Assembly (NCBI GenBank): GCA_963665005.2
Contig: CAXXTQ010000001.1
Location: 1,674,001 to 1,738,000, forward strand
DNA: 64,000 bases
Source: G963665005 sp963665005
Lineage (GTDB): Bacteria; Bacillota; Clostridia; Christensenellales; SZUA-584
Direction of reading: 5' to 3'
Shown here: positions 7,015 to 14,788 of the stretch, piece after piece
Layout of the letters: each line of letters begins with the position of its first letter
Position numbering within the stretch: position 1 is the first letter of the stretch
Translations under genes and position numbers: made by a program
Notes under the pieces: generated by a model
Databases searched by the model: none
Seen by the model: only the letters and a program-made list of their open reading frames with translations
Told to the model about the DNA's origin: nothing

Positions 7015-7881
7015 GTGAGAAAAGAAAAAATTAAGCTGTCCCGAAAGCGGATTGTTTTAATGGCGGCAATTTTAGCAATTGTGCATATTGCTTTTAGCTT
7101 TTGGGCATTTTACAGCGGTCTTATGATAAGAAATTATGGAATAATCAGCGATAAGATTGACGCAGGCGACTCTGTGAGAGTTGTCGTCTTATCCGATCTG
7201 CACAGCCATATCTACGGCGATAAGCAGCAAGAACTTGTCGACATGATAAAGAAGCAAAAGCCGGATATTATCGCGCTTGCCGGTGATATCGTCGACGACA
7301 ACGGCGACATGACGGGCCCCGAGCTTTTTCTGAAAGGCATAGCGGATATTGCCCCAATTTATTTTGTTACAGGAAACCATGAGATAAGGACGGGCAAGGA
7401 AAAGCAGATAAAAGAGATGTTAGAAAGTTATGGCGCCGTTGTTCTGCAAAACGAGTATTCGGATATAATTATAAACGGCGTTAATATAAGAATGTGCGGT
7501 ATAGAAGACCCCGAAAAATACAAGTCAGCCAAGATTGAATATACCAATATAGAAGACAAAATAATGGCGCCTTTCAAAGCGCTCGAAGAGGAAAGCGTAA
7601 ATATTTTGCTTGCGCACAGGCCCGAGCGCATAGAAGTGTATAAAAAGTACGGATTTGATTTGGTTTTGTCCGGCCACGCGCACGGCGGACAGATACGCAT
7701 ACCGCTTTTGCTAAACGGGCTGTTCGCTCCCGATCAGGGCTTTTTTCCAAAATACGCGGGCGGGCTTTATGAGCACGAAAACTTAACGCACATCGTAAGC
7801 AGGGGAATAGGCTACAACCCGAACCTGCCAAGAATTTTTAATCCGCCCGAGATTGTGGTTGTTGATATAAAAGGCAGATAA
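7015..7881 (+). CDS. Membrane-anchored calcineurin-like metallophosphoesterase
   Basis: The 288-residue protein starts at a GTG (7015) after GGGGT; no better start is seen. A helix at about 12-33 anchors the N-terminus. The metal motifs follow in order: LSDLHSH (DxH), ALAGDIVDDNG (GD), VTGNHE (GNHE), LLAHRPE, and LSGHAHGGQIRIP (GHxHGGQ). This is the YkuE/YaeI group, for which lipid or envelope pyrophosphate substrates have been proposed. It lies 24 bases after the rubredoxin-fusion gene and just before the molybdopterin-domain remnant. The actual substrate is not known. Confidence 0.9.
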   Translation: MRKEKIKLSRKRIVLMAAILAIVHIAFSFWAFYSGLMIRNYGIISDKIDAGDSVRVVVLSDLHSHIYGDKQQELVDMIKKQKPDIIALAGDIVDDNGDMTGPELFLKGIADIAPIYFVTGNHEIRTGKEKQIKEMLESYGAVVLQNEYSDIIINGVNIRMCGIEDPEKYKSAKIEYTNIEDKIMAPFKALEEESVNILLAHRPERIEVYKKYGFDLVLSGHAHGGQIRIPLLLNGLFAPDQGFFPKYAGGLYEHENLTHIVSRGIGYNPNLPRIFNPPEIVVVDIKGR

Positions 7882-7913
7882 AAAATAAAGATTTTTTGTT
7901 TTATGATAAGAAA

Positions 7914-8601
7914 ATGGCAGGTTTTACATCAGCCGTTTTGCTCTGCTTTTTCATGGCGGCGGCATGCTCGGATAACCAGCAAACTGCATCTTCTGGTGAG
8001 ACGGTCGAAGAGGTTGATACGGTATCCGAAGCAACGCTCGCAAAATACGACGTACGCGAAATAAGAGAGTATGAGGGAATACGGCTGGACCCTTCAATCG
8101 GCCCGCGCGATAATTCCATAAAAGGAATACAGGTCGTTGATATTGATAATTATAAACTCGAGATAACAGGGCTGGTAGACGAGCCGAAGTCGCTTACATA
8201 CGATGAGGTTTTGCTATCCTTTCTTCGAGCGCGTTATAACGCTTTACTGCGTAGAAGGATGGGACATCACGGTTCTTTGGGGCGGAGTAAAGCTAGTTGA
8301 CCTTATTGACGACGCAGGCGCGCTGGAAACGGCGAACACAGTGATATTCAAAGCGGTAGACGGATATACGACATCTATGCCGCTAGATGTGATTAGGCAG
8401 AGGGCATACAAGGCAAACACCATGACGCTAAAAGCGGCGACGGGATACCCTTTTATAGTAGTGGCGGAAGATAAACTCGGATATAAATGGGCAAGATGGG
8501 TAAATGAGATAGAGCTTTCGGATGACGAAGATTACCTCGGATATTGGGAAAGCTTAGGATATCCTTACGACCCCGATTTGGTTGAAGAAAGCGATGAATA
8601 A
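7914..8601 (+). pseudogene. Molybdopterin-binding (sulfite-oxidase-like) lipoprotein, frameshifted
   Basis: Two overlapping frames encode parts of one protein. The first (ATG at 7914) has a signal peptide with lipobox AAAC, an acidic linker, and the start of an Oxidored_molyb domain (YKLEITGLVDEPKSLTYDEVL). Homology then continues in another frame with YPFFERVITLYCVEGWDITV and runs through LWGGVKLVDLIDDAG to 8601. The switch lies near 8213-8218 and equals one extra base or two missing. CVEGW holds the cysteine that would ligate molybdenum in this family. Either the gene is newly broken or the assembly has an indel. No molybdenum cofactor genes occur in the window. The ribosome site is weak. 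Confidence 0.75.
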
Positions 8602-8636
8602 AAAATGGTGAAAGTGACAGCATAAGCAAAATTAAG

Positions 8637-8671
8637 AGAACGGCTGTAGAAAATATGGCTGTTCTTTTTTT
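8637..8671 (+). terminator. Intrinsic terminator
   Basis: A 9-base stem AGAACGGCT / GGCTGTTCT (two wobbles) is followed by T8. It ends the transcript carrying the phosphoesterase and molybdopterin-domain genes. Confidence 0.7.
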
Positions 8672-8704
8672 GCGTAAGAAGAGACTTTATTCGAAATGCA
8701 AATG

Positions 8705-8713
8705 TGTTATAAT
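8705..8713 (+). promoter_or_regulatory. Extended -10 promoter for ridA
   Basis: TGTTATAAT, with no strong -35, lies about 120 bases upstream of the start codon at 8833. The leader in between shows no recognised riboswitch. Confidence 0.5.
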
Positions 8714-8832
8714 ATAAAAGTTAAGTATAACCTTTATTGGATAATACCGACTATAAGCTCTGTTATATTGACTTTTTTTCTTTATTGATTTAGCGTCTGA
8801 CGGAACAGACGATATTTAAGGAGGATACTTTA

Positions 8833-9222
8833 ATGTCAGCAAAACAGATAATTACGACAAATGAAGCGCCCGCTGCGATAGGGCCGTATTCGCAGGCAGT
8901 TAGAGCCGGCGATATGATATTTACTTCGGGGCAGATTCCCATTGATAAAGAGACAAAACAGATAGCTAGCGGAGCAATAGCTGGACAGACGCATATGGCT
9001 CTGCGCAACTTAAAGGCTGTTCTAAAGGCGGCAGGCGCAGATCTCGGCTGTGTTGTCAAGACGACTGTTTATTTGCAGGATATGGGCGATTTTGCCGCCA
9101 TGAATGAGATTTATGCCATGTATTTTGAAAAGGACTGTCCGGCAAGGTCTTGTGTGCAGGTCGCAAAACTTCCGCTTGGCGTTTCCGTTGAGATAGAAGC
9201 GGTTGCTATAAAAAAAGCATAA
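8833..9222 (+). CDS. ridA: RidA family 2-iminobutanoate/2-iminopropanoate deaminase
   Basis: 129 residues, the usual RidA length. Conserved features: AIGPYSQAVRAGDMIFTSGQ near the N-terminus, the middle motif LRNLKAVLKAAGA, and the C-terminal signature PARSCVQVAKLPLGVSVEIE. It contains the arginine of the active site (in PARSCVQV) and a terminal glutamate. RidA hydrolyses reactive enamines and imines formed by PLP-dependent dehydratases, protecting PLP enzymes. The start follows AAGGAGGATACTTTA. Its terminator has been split by the IS element immediately downstream. Confidence 0.95.
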   Translation: MSAKQIITTNEAPAAIGPYSQAVRAGDMIFTSGQIPIDKETKQIASGAIAGQTHMALRNLKAVLKAAGADLGCVVKTTVYLQDMGDFAAMNEIYAMYFEKDCPARSCVQVAKLPLGVSVEIEAVAIKKA

Positions 9223-9225
9223 AAA

Positions 9226-9243
9226 GAAAAAACCGCCCGAGGG
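9226..9243 (+). other. Left half of a terminator split by the IS element, with target duplication
   Basis: GAAAAAACCGCCCGA ends with GGG (9241-9243). The matching right half, TAGGACGGTTTTTATT, follows the second GGG at 10530-10532. Rejoined across one GGG, the bases form a stem AAAAACCG / CGGTTTTT with a T-run, i.e. the former ridA terminator. Confidence 0.75.
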
Positions 9244-9302
9244 TGTACTGTTCCAGAGTTATAGGACAGAAAAGAATACCCCTATCGTAGAATTACTATG
9301 AT

Positions 9303-10157
9303 TTAAGCAAACTGACATCGTTTTTCATACGGTGTCAGTTTTGTCTTTAGCTGAATACGCTCAAAGTTGTAGAAGTGGATGTATTCATCAATCAGCTGTC
9401 TGGCTTCATCAAACGTTCTAATCTTTACTCTTCGGATACATTCGGATTTCAGTATGCTAAAGAAATTTTCAGCCATCGCGTTATCATACGGATTTGCACG
9501 TCTTGACATAGACGGTATAATGCCGTACGATTTTGTCAGGTTGAAATACTCATGGGAAGTGTATTGAAACCCTTGGTCACTGTGGAGCTGTAACTCCGCA
9601 GTGACTGCTTCATTTTCTACAGCAGCTCTTACTGTATCGAGTGTCAGTTTGACACTTTGCCGGACATGCGTCTTAAATGCCACAATGCTGTTATCAAATA
9701 GATCACGGATTATGGAAAGATACAACGTTCCTTGTCCTGTTTGAATATAGCTGATATCTGTCACCCACTTTTGATTCGGACGCTGAGCAGAAAATTCTCG
9801 ATTTAGCAAATTCGGATAACGGTGAAACCGTTGGCCCGCAGGCTTAAATCTACGTTGCCGGATCTCGGCAAGAAGTCCGTATTTATGCATGATTCGCCAG
9901 ATTGTTTTGTAGTTATGAGATATATCCTTTTCTCGTTCCAGCCATATTTGCACTCTGCGACACCCATATGTTTTGCCACAGCGTTTTTGGCACTCGGCAA
10001 TCATCTGAGCAAGCGGCTCGTCTTTATCAGGTTTATCCATTTTACGAACATATGCATAATACCCGCTGCGAGAAACCTTGAAGAAGCGACACATATCACA
10101 GATAGAATATTTAGTTTTATGACGATAGATTACACCAAACTTTAACGCAGGCCTCAC
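9303..10157 (-). CDS. IS3-family transposase OrfB (integrase core)
   Basis: 284 residues with an N-terminal HTH_21 region (KYSICDMCRFFKVSRSGYY) and an rve integrase core. The catalytic triad is visible: Asp in WVTDISYI, Asp in LHSDQGFQYTS, and Glu in NAMAENFFS. Exactly 35 residues lie between the second Asp and the Glu (DD35E). It starts at a GTG whose last two bases belong to the OrfA TGA, with a GAAAGGGAG ribosome site upstream. No A6G slippery run is seen near the overlap, so translational coupling or an atypical frameshift is more likely than the standard IS150 signal. Confidence 0.94.
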   Translation of the reverse strand: MRPALKFGVIYRHKTKYSICDMCRFFKVSRSGYYAYVRKMDKPDKDEPLAQMIAECQKRCGKTYGCRRVQIWLEREKDISHNYKTIWRIMHKYGLLAEIRQRRFKPAGQRFHRYPNLLNREFSAQRPNQKWVTDISYIQTGQGTLYLSIIRDLFDNSIVAFKTHVRQSVKLTLDTVRAAVENEAVTAELQLHSDQGFQYTSHEYFNLTKSYGIIPSMSRRANPYDNAMAENFFSILKSECIRRVKIRTFDEARQLIDEYIHFYNFERIQLKTKLTPYEKRCQFA

Positions 10158-10453
10158 TCCCTTTCTGTAGCAGAGAGAAAATCCCGCAGCAACTCATTCT
10201 CCATTTTCAGTTTGGCGTTTTCTGTTTCTAACGCTTTCCATGAATTAATAGGTTTTCTTCTAGGACGGCCTTTTGGCTTTGTAGGTATCTTATCTACATT
10301 TATTCTCCGGCGATTGTGCCGTTTTACCAAGTCTTTGATTTGTGACTTGCTTACACCAAGAGACTCTGCAATCTCAGCGTTACTGATTCCTTCCCCTTTC
10401 ATTTTGAATATGATCGGTTCCAAATGCTTTAAGTGTGTATATTTTCGTGTCAT
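10154..10453 (-). CDS. IS3-family transposase OrfA (helix-turn-helix)
   Basis: 99 residues from the ATG at 10453, preceded by AGGGGGT; a longer frame reading upstream lacks a ribosome site. An HTH_23-type domain (GISNAEIAESLGVSKSQIKDL) is followed by a basic stretch (KPKGRPRRK) and a leucine-zipper-like tail (LETENAKLKMENELLRDFL), as in OrfA proteins of the IS150 group. It binds the terminal repeats and cooperates with OrfB. Confidence 0.92.
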   Translation of the reverse strand: MTRKYTHLKHLEPIIFKMKGEGISNAEIAESLGVSKSQIKDLVKRHNRRRINVDKIPTKPKGRPRRKPINSWKALETENAKLKMENELLRDFLSATERE

Positions 10454-10684
10454 ATAAATTACCCCCTGTTGTTTAATCCTACAACAGGGGGTGTTTTTGC
10501 TCAATGTCCATTTTCCTTGGAACAGTACAGGGTAGGACGGTTTTTATTATGTAGAAAACTTCGCTGCGTTTCGCATCTTATATTTATAAGTGATTTCTTG
10601 ATTTTTATTATAAACATAATATGTGATTAAAGTTTATAAATAATGTAAATAGACTGTAAAGTCTTAATATAAGGAGGATGAATC

Positions 10685-11011
10685 ATGAAAAAATTTGCGA
10701 TATTTGCGTTTAGGGGAGATGCCATGTGTTTTGTGCATGTGCTTTTAAATGCGCTTGATATGAAGCAAAAAGGCTATGATGTTAAAATAATTATAGAAGG
10801 CGAAGCGGTAAAGCTTGTCGGCAATATGGAGGCTAACCCGCTTTTCCAAAAGGCCAAGAGTCTCATTGACTGTATTTGCCGCGCGTGCTCTGCTAAACTC
10901 GGTGTGCTCGAATATAACGAGGAAAGCGGCATACCCATGTGCGACGATATGAGCGGGCATCCTTCCATGGAAAGATATATAAAAGATGGGTATGTAATTA
11001 TAACAATGTAG
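10685..11011 (+). CDS. DsrE-like cytoplasmic protein
   Basis: 108 residues with the DsrE/F fold pattern: beta strand KKFAIFAFRGDAMCFVHVLLNA, KGYDVKIIIEGEAVKLV, a long helix, and a central CICRACSAKLG segment with two cysteines at the site where related proteins carry a reactive cysteine. Such proteins are found alone in many anaerobes and are thought to handle sulfane sulfur or small redox signals, but this subgroup has no proven role. A good AAGGAGG site precedes the ATG. The IS copy now separates it from ridA. Confidence 0.75.
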   Translation: MKKFAIFAFRGDAMCFVHVLLNALDMKQKGYDVKIIIEGEAVKLVGNMEANPLFQKAKSLIDCICRACSAKLGVLEYNEESGIPMCDDMSGHPSMERYIKDGYVIITM

Positions 11012-11115
11012 AATAGGGCAGAATAAACTAATGATTGAATTGCCCGAAGGAATAGTCCTTGCAAGCATAGATATGTTATTATACCTTAAAAGTTTATTAA
11101 ACAAGGGAGATATAA

Positions 11116-11529
11116 ATGGAAAAACCAATGATGATAGAATCTGAGTTCATGATAAAAGCTTACGAGATAGATTCGGTGGGAATAGTAAGCAACATTGTTT
11201 ATATAAAATGGTTCGAAGATCTGCGCCATATATTCATGGATAAATATTATCCTTATAAAGAGATGATGAAACAAAAGGTTTCGCCAGTTTTGGTAAAGAC
11301 AGAAGCGGTATATAAAGCACCGTTAACAATAACCGACAGCCCTTTGGGCAGATGCTGGATGACCAAACTCGGCAACACAAAATGGGAAATGCATATTGAG
11401 ATAGTTTGCGGCGATACCGTGCATTGCACAGGTATTCAAAGCGGCTGTTTTTATGATGTCGAAAAAAAATATCCTACCAGGACTCCCGGGCAGCTCGTGG
11501 AAGCTTATAAAAAGCAAGGCGCAAAATAG
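11116..11529 (+). CDS. Acyl-CoA thioesterase-like hot-dog protein
   Basis: 137 residues with the 4-hydroxybenzoyl-CoA thioesterase pattern: an early EIDSVGIVSNIVYIKWFEDLR corresponds to the catalytic Asp-x-x-G-x-V-x-N-x-x-Y-x-x-x-(F/Y)-E motif, and IEIVCGDTVHCTGIQSGCFYD forms a late strand pair. It probably hydrolyses an acyl-CoA or acyl-carrier thioester in the cytosol; the acyl group is unknown. An AAGGGAG ribosome site precedes the ATG. It is followed by its own hairpin terminator. Confidence 0.8.
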   Translation: MEKPMMIESEFMIKAYEIDSVGIVSNIVYIKWFEDLRHIFMDKYYPYKEMMKQKVSPVLVKTEAVYKAPLTITDSPLGRCWMTKLGNTKWEMHIEIVCGDTVHCTGIQSGCFYDVEKKYPTRTPGQLVEAYKKQGAK

Positions 11530-11569
11530 CCTTTGTTTGCTGTTGAGATATGAGCAAATTAACATGTTG

Positions 11570-11604
11570 GCAGCATGGCACTTCAGAATCCGGCTGCTTT
11601 TTTT
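11570..11604 (+). terminator. Intrinsic terminator
   Basis: A stem GCAGC-(A)-TGG / CCG-GCTGC with an 11-base loop is followed by T7, after the thioesterase gene. Confidence 0.6.
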
Positions 11605-11641
11605 GTGCAGTGAACCGGAAAATAAAGATTGAATAAAATGC

Positions 11642-11694
11642 TTGACAAGGCGGACGTAATGTTGTAGTCTGAATTCAGACGTAATAAATACGTC
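11642..11694 (+). promoter_or_regulatory. blaI promoter with overlapping palindromic operators
   Basis: TTGACA (11642-11647) and TAGTCT (11665-11670) are 17 bases apart. Over and just after the -10 are a perfect 14-base palindrome GTCTGAATTCAGAC (11667-11680) and an inverted repeat GACGTA-N5-TACGTC (11678-11694). GACGTAAT also occurs in direct orientation at 11653 and 11678. These dyads are at the place where a BlaI-type dimer would block polymerase. They do not match the staphylococcal TACA-N2-TGTA operator closely. Confidence 0.65.
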
Positions 11695-11740
11695 GCGTGT
11701 AGTGTGAGTATATTGCGATTTGAATAATAAGGGAGATAAT

Positions 11741-12127
11741 ATGAGTAAATATCCAAGCCTTTCCGAAGCGGATGCCATTATTATGGATATACTTTGGAGA
11801 AACGGTGAAACAAGCAGCTCGGCAATTCAGAGAGAAATCGAAAATACACTCGGATGGTCGAGACAAACGGTGCGCACGTATCTTAAACGACTGATGGATA
11901 AAGGGATGGTCGATGCCAGGCAAACAAAAAAAAGAGTGTTTAGCTATTATCCCGTAGTCAGCAAAGAGGATTTTGTTGCAGATAAAACTGGCAGTTTTCT
12001 AAATAAGTATTATGACAGTCTGCCGCATATGTTTGCAGGTATTGTTAAAAACGAGAATATTTCGGACAGCGATCTTGACGAACTTGAAGCAATGATTAAA
12101 AAGCTTCGCCGTAAAGAGGACAAATAA
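11741..12127 (+). CDS. BlaI/MecI/CopY-family transcriptional repressor
   Basis: 128 residues from the ATG at 11741, placed 5 bases after AAGGGAG; an upstream in-frame start lacks a ribosome site. The winged-helix region reads LSEADAIIMDILWRNGETSSSAIQREI, then WSRQTVRTYLKRLMDKGMV, as in BlaI and MecI. The C-terminal helices (about 95-128) would make the dimer interface that is cut when the partner protease is activated. It is followed after 1 base by the M56 sensor gene. Their operator lies at 11642-11694. Confidence 0.92.
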   Translation: MSKYPSLSEADAIIMDILWRNGETSSSAIQREIENTLGWSRQTVRTYLKRLMDKGMVDARQTKKRVFSYYPVVSKEDFVADKTGSFLNKYYDSLPHMFAGIVKNENISDSDLDELEAMIKKLRRKEDK

Positions 12128-12128
12128 A

Positions 12129-14594
12129 ATGACAAATATATTGAAAGTTCTGTTGGAGATAAGCATAACTGCGTCAGTGATGATATTAGTCGTGATGGCG
12201 ATAAGGGCGGTATTCTCCAAGAAAATGAATCCCGTCATTGTAACAATGCTTTGGGCAGTTGTTCTGCTTCGATTATGTGTTCCCGTTACCATACAAAGCC
12301 CCATTCATTTATCCGATTTGATACCGGAGAAATTAATTACGAGTGCGGTAAGCGAAGCAGATACAGCCGTTGAAACATCATATACGCTACAGGAGCCAAC
12401 AATGACAACAGAACAGATTGCGCCAGAGAAACTGCCGGGGCAGCAAAATGGCTCAGTAAAAAAAGATATTAGCGAACTGACGTTTTTTGAAAGGATAGGA
12501 AGGATTATTCCGGATATTTCATGGTCGGGTATGTTCGCAGCCGTTTGGATTTTTGGCGTGCTCGTGGTACTGCTGTTGACGCTTCGACGCGGCATGCTGT
12601 TCCGGCGCAGGCTTCGTAACTGCAAACACATTTCTGATAGCGAGATATTAGAATTAGTACGACAGCATAAACTGAGTCTTCATGTAAAAAGAAGGATAAC
12701 GCTGATAGAGTGCAGCGACGGAGCGACACCAGCGGTGTTTGGATATTTCAAGCCATATATAATTATGCCCACAGCTTTTATGAAGGGTATGGACATAAAT
12801 AAAATAAATTGTATTTTGCTGCATGAGATATGCCATATAAAACGGCACGATATACTAAAAAGCTATGCTTGGCTTGTTGCAAAAGCCGTACACTGGTTTA
12901 ATCCGCTCGTGTGGATAGCGTACAAAATGGTTAAGGATGACATTGAGTTATGCTGCGATGGTATGGTGCTAAGAGAACTGGAAGACAAAAGATATGAATA
13001 TACACAGTCGCTGATAGATGTTTTCAGGCTCGCGAAAAAAATGTCTGCGTTTGCGGTGACTGTATCGTTATTTGAGAACAGGACAAAACTTGTTGAAAGG
13101 GTAATGAGAATGCTAAAACCGTACAAAAAATCAAAATTGGCGCTTGCTGCAACCATAGTTCTTGCCGTTATTATGATTGCGGCGTGTTTTACAACGGCAT
13201 GCCAGACAGTGCCCGAAGCCCAAGAGGCTGTTGTAACCGATGACGAACCGCAAGCTATAGCACATACTGCAGAACCCACACATAACGAATCAATAACTCA
13301 AGTGTCCACTATGGATAATAAGCCGACATACGAAGTGCCCGAACGCTGGACGGAAAACTTTGAGCAGAAAGGGTCTGTGCTGAAAATAAACATTGATGCA
13401 GATATTGTTGTCCCGAATACAGATACATTTTCAGTATACAATGTTGATCAAAACGGCAAGATTTCGCAGGAAATGGCGGACAGAATGATAAAAGTATTCT
13501 TCGGCGATACGCCCGTGTATGAAAGCACGCCCCCATTGCATGAGGAGTTGGAAAAATGGCTGGATGTGCTAAAGAAAGAATTCGCCGCCATGAAAGACGG
13601 AACATTTGATTATACACGGTGCGATATTGAGGATAAAGAAACTGTGATGAATGAAACCAAGAGAGACATTTACAGTTTAGAGTATCAAATCGATCAAATG
13701 CAGGATGAGGTTGATTTTATACCGTTAAACACATCAATAACTTCCGGCGAGATTTCCGGCGAGGCAGATCTTGGAGAAGCAGAGAGGGCAAGTATTATCA
13801 TAAGAAACGAGAACGTTCGCTTCACAAATTTATTATTTCAAAACAATGGAGATTATGCGGTACCTGCTTTTGGTATTGACAATGAAGCGCCGCTTCCGGG
13901 TTTGGCGATATCCGAAGCAGAGGCGGTAAAGCGCGCGAAGAATCTGCTTTCCGAGCTCGGAATAGAGAGCTTCGAGGAAAGATCAACCTATATTTCCAGG
14001 CGGTTTACCTGCCCTAAATATCAGCTTATATATGATGACGCATATGCTTATAATATTATTTTCACAAAGGTTGTAGATGAAATGCCGTTGTCACAGCATA
14101 TTGCCTATTACAAACAGGATGAGGAACTGATGCAAAAACAAGCCCAGTATTTAACTCCCGAGTGTATTGTCATTACATTAGACGATGATGGGATACGCCG
14201 ATTTTACTGGCAGGCTATGTTTGAGATAAAGAAAAAAGCGGAGAAGAACGTAAAGCTTATCCCTTTTTCCGACATCAAAGATATAATTGCGGAGCAGCCT
14301 TTTATCAAATATGATTTTGTTGGCGATGATAATAAAGACGGAATTGATCCACTCTTGCCAGTAACAGAATCGCTCATAAAAAATGTGCATACAATAAAGC
14401 TTGAGATGGCGAGAATGCCCATTGACGGGAATATGGAAGAGCAGCAGCTCGTGCCCGTATGGAACGTGTATGCTTCGAGTGAGACAAAAGAACGATACAA
14501 GGAAGATGACGGCAGCTTAAAAACTCTAATAGAGATATTAGAAATTCCGAATATTATGCTCACTATCAACGCCATTGACGGCAGCGTAATATAG
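12129..14594 (+). CDS. BlaR1-like M56 membrane metallopeptidase with a large unusual sensor domain
   Basis: 821 residues. Helices occupy the N-terminus (about 5-60 and 132-155), followed by the M56 protease domain with zinc motif HEICH at about residue 232 and CCDG some 45 residues on. A final helix (about 338-357) ends in the lipobox-like segment FTTACQ. The remaining 450 residues are extracytoplasmic, and no SxxK/SxN/KTG penicillin-binding motifs were seen. They resemble Clostridial exported proteins of the DUF6034 type (tentative). By analogy to BlaR1, ligand binding outside would trigger cleavage of the BlaI repressor. The usual target gene (such as a beta-lactamase) is absent, so the regulon is unknown. 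Confidence 0.85.
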   Translation: MTNILKVLLEISITASVMILVVMAIRAVFSKKMNPVIVTMLWAVVLLRLCVPVTIQSPIHLSDLIPEKLITSAVSEADTAVETSYTLQEPTMTTEQIAPEKLPGQQNGSVKKDISELTFFERIGRIIPDISWSGMFAAVWIFGVLVVLLLTLRRGMLFRRRLRNCKHISDSEILELVRQHKLSLHVKRRITLIECSDGATPAVFGYFKPYIIMPTAFMKGMDINKINCILLHEICHIKRHDILKSYAWLVAKAVHWFNPLVWIAYKMVKDDIELCCDGMVLRELEDKRYEYTQSLIDVFRLAKKMSAFAVTVSLFENRTKLVERVMRMLKPYKKSKLALAATIVLAVIMIAACFTTACQTVPEAQEAVVTDDEPQAIAHTAEPTHNESITQVSTMDNKPTYEVPERWTENFEQKGSVLKINIDADIVVPNTDTFSVYNVDQNGKISQEMADRMIKVFFGDTPVYESTPPLHEELEKWLDVLKKEFAAMKDGTFDYTRCDIEDKETVMNETKRDIYSLEYQIDQMQDEVDFIPLNTSITSGEISGEADLGEAERASIIIRNENVRFTNLLFQNNGDYAVPAFGIDNEAPLPGLAISEAEAVKRAKNLLSELGIESFEERSTYISRRFTCPKYQLIYDDAYAYNIIFTKVVDEMPLSQHIAYYKQDEELMQKQAQYLTPECIVITLDDDGIRRFYWQAMFEIKKKAEKNVKLIPFSDIKDIIAEQPFIKYDFVGDDNKDGIDPLLPVTESLIKNVHTIKLEMARMPIDGNMEEQQLVPVWNVYASSETKERYKEDDGSLKTLIEILEIPNIMLTINAIDGSVI

Positions 14595-14643
14595 GAAGAA
14601 AGCTAACAGAAAAGTTATTAAGAAAATAGAAAAACATACAAAA

Positions 14644-14674
14644 CACCGTTCCGAGAAAATCGGGCGGTTTTTTT
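14644..14674 (+). terminator. Intrinsic terminator
   Basis: A stem ACCG-(TT)-CCGA / TCGG-(G)-CGGT with a GAAAA loop is followed by T7, about 50 bases after the M56 gene. Confidence 0.8.
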
Positions 14675-14705
14675 GTGTTTTCTGCTGCGTCATAGTTTAA
14701 TATGT

Positions 14706-14734
14706 TTGACATACCGCCAACAAGCATTTATAGT
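14706..14734 (+). promoter_or_regulatory. Sigma-A promoter of the ruvCAB-queA-tgt operon
   Basis: A perfect TTGACA (14706-14711), a 17-base spacer and TATAGT (14729-14734). It lies inside the 5' part of the longest open frame of ruvC and therefore rules out the upstream ATG at 14702 as the start. No LexA-type box is seen at it. Confidence 0.8.
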
Positions 14735-14788
14735 TATTCTATCGATGTATATGAAAGGATGCGGGCGCAAAATTTCTGCCCGGCATAT

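Larger units (their letters stand above)
9244..10529 (-). mobile_element. IS3-family insertion sequence (IS150-group-like), complete
   Basis: 1286 bases bounded by terminal inverted repeats that start TGTACTGTTCCA at both ends and flanked by a 3-base direct repeat GGG (9241-9243 and 10530-10532). It encodes OrfA and OrfB on the minus strand with a 4-base overlap. TGTACTG ends, 3-base duplication and the HTH plus rve gene pair point to the IS150 branch of IS3. Both genes are open, so the copy may be active. It is the only IS seen in the window. Confidence 0.93.

Noticed and set aside
12129..14594. Reading the BlaI/M56 pair as a beta-lactam resistance locus
   Set aside because: No penicillin-binding motifs were seen in the outer domain and no beta-lactamase gene is adjacent.
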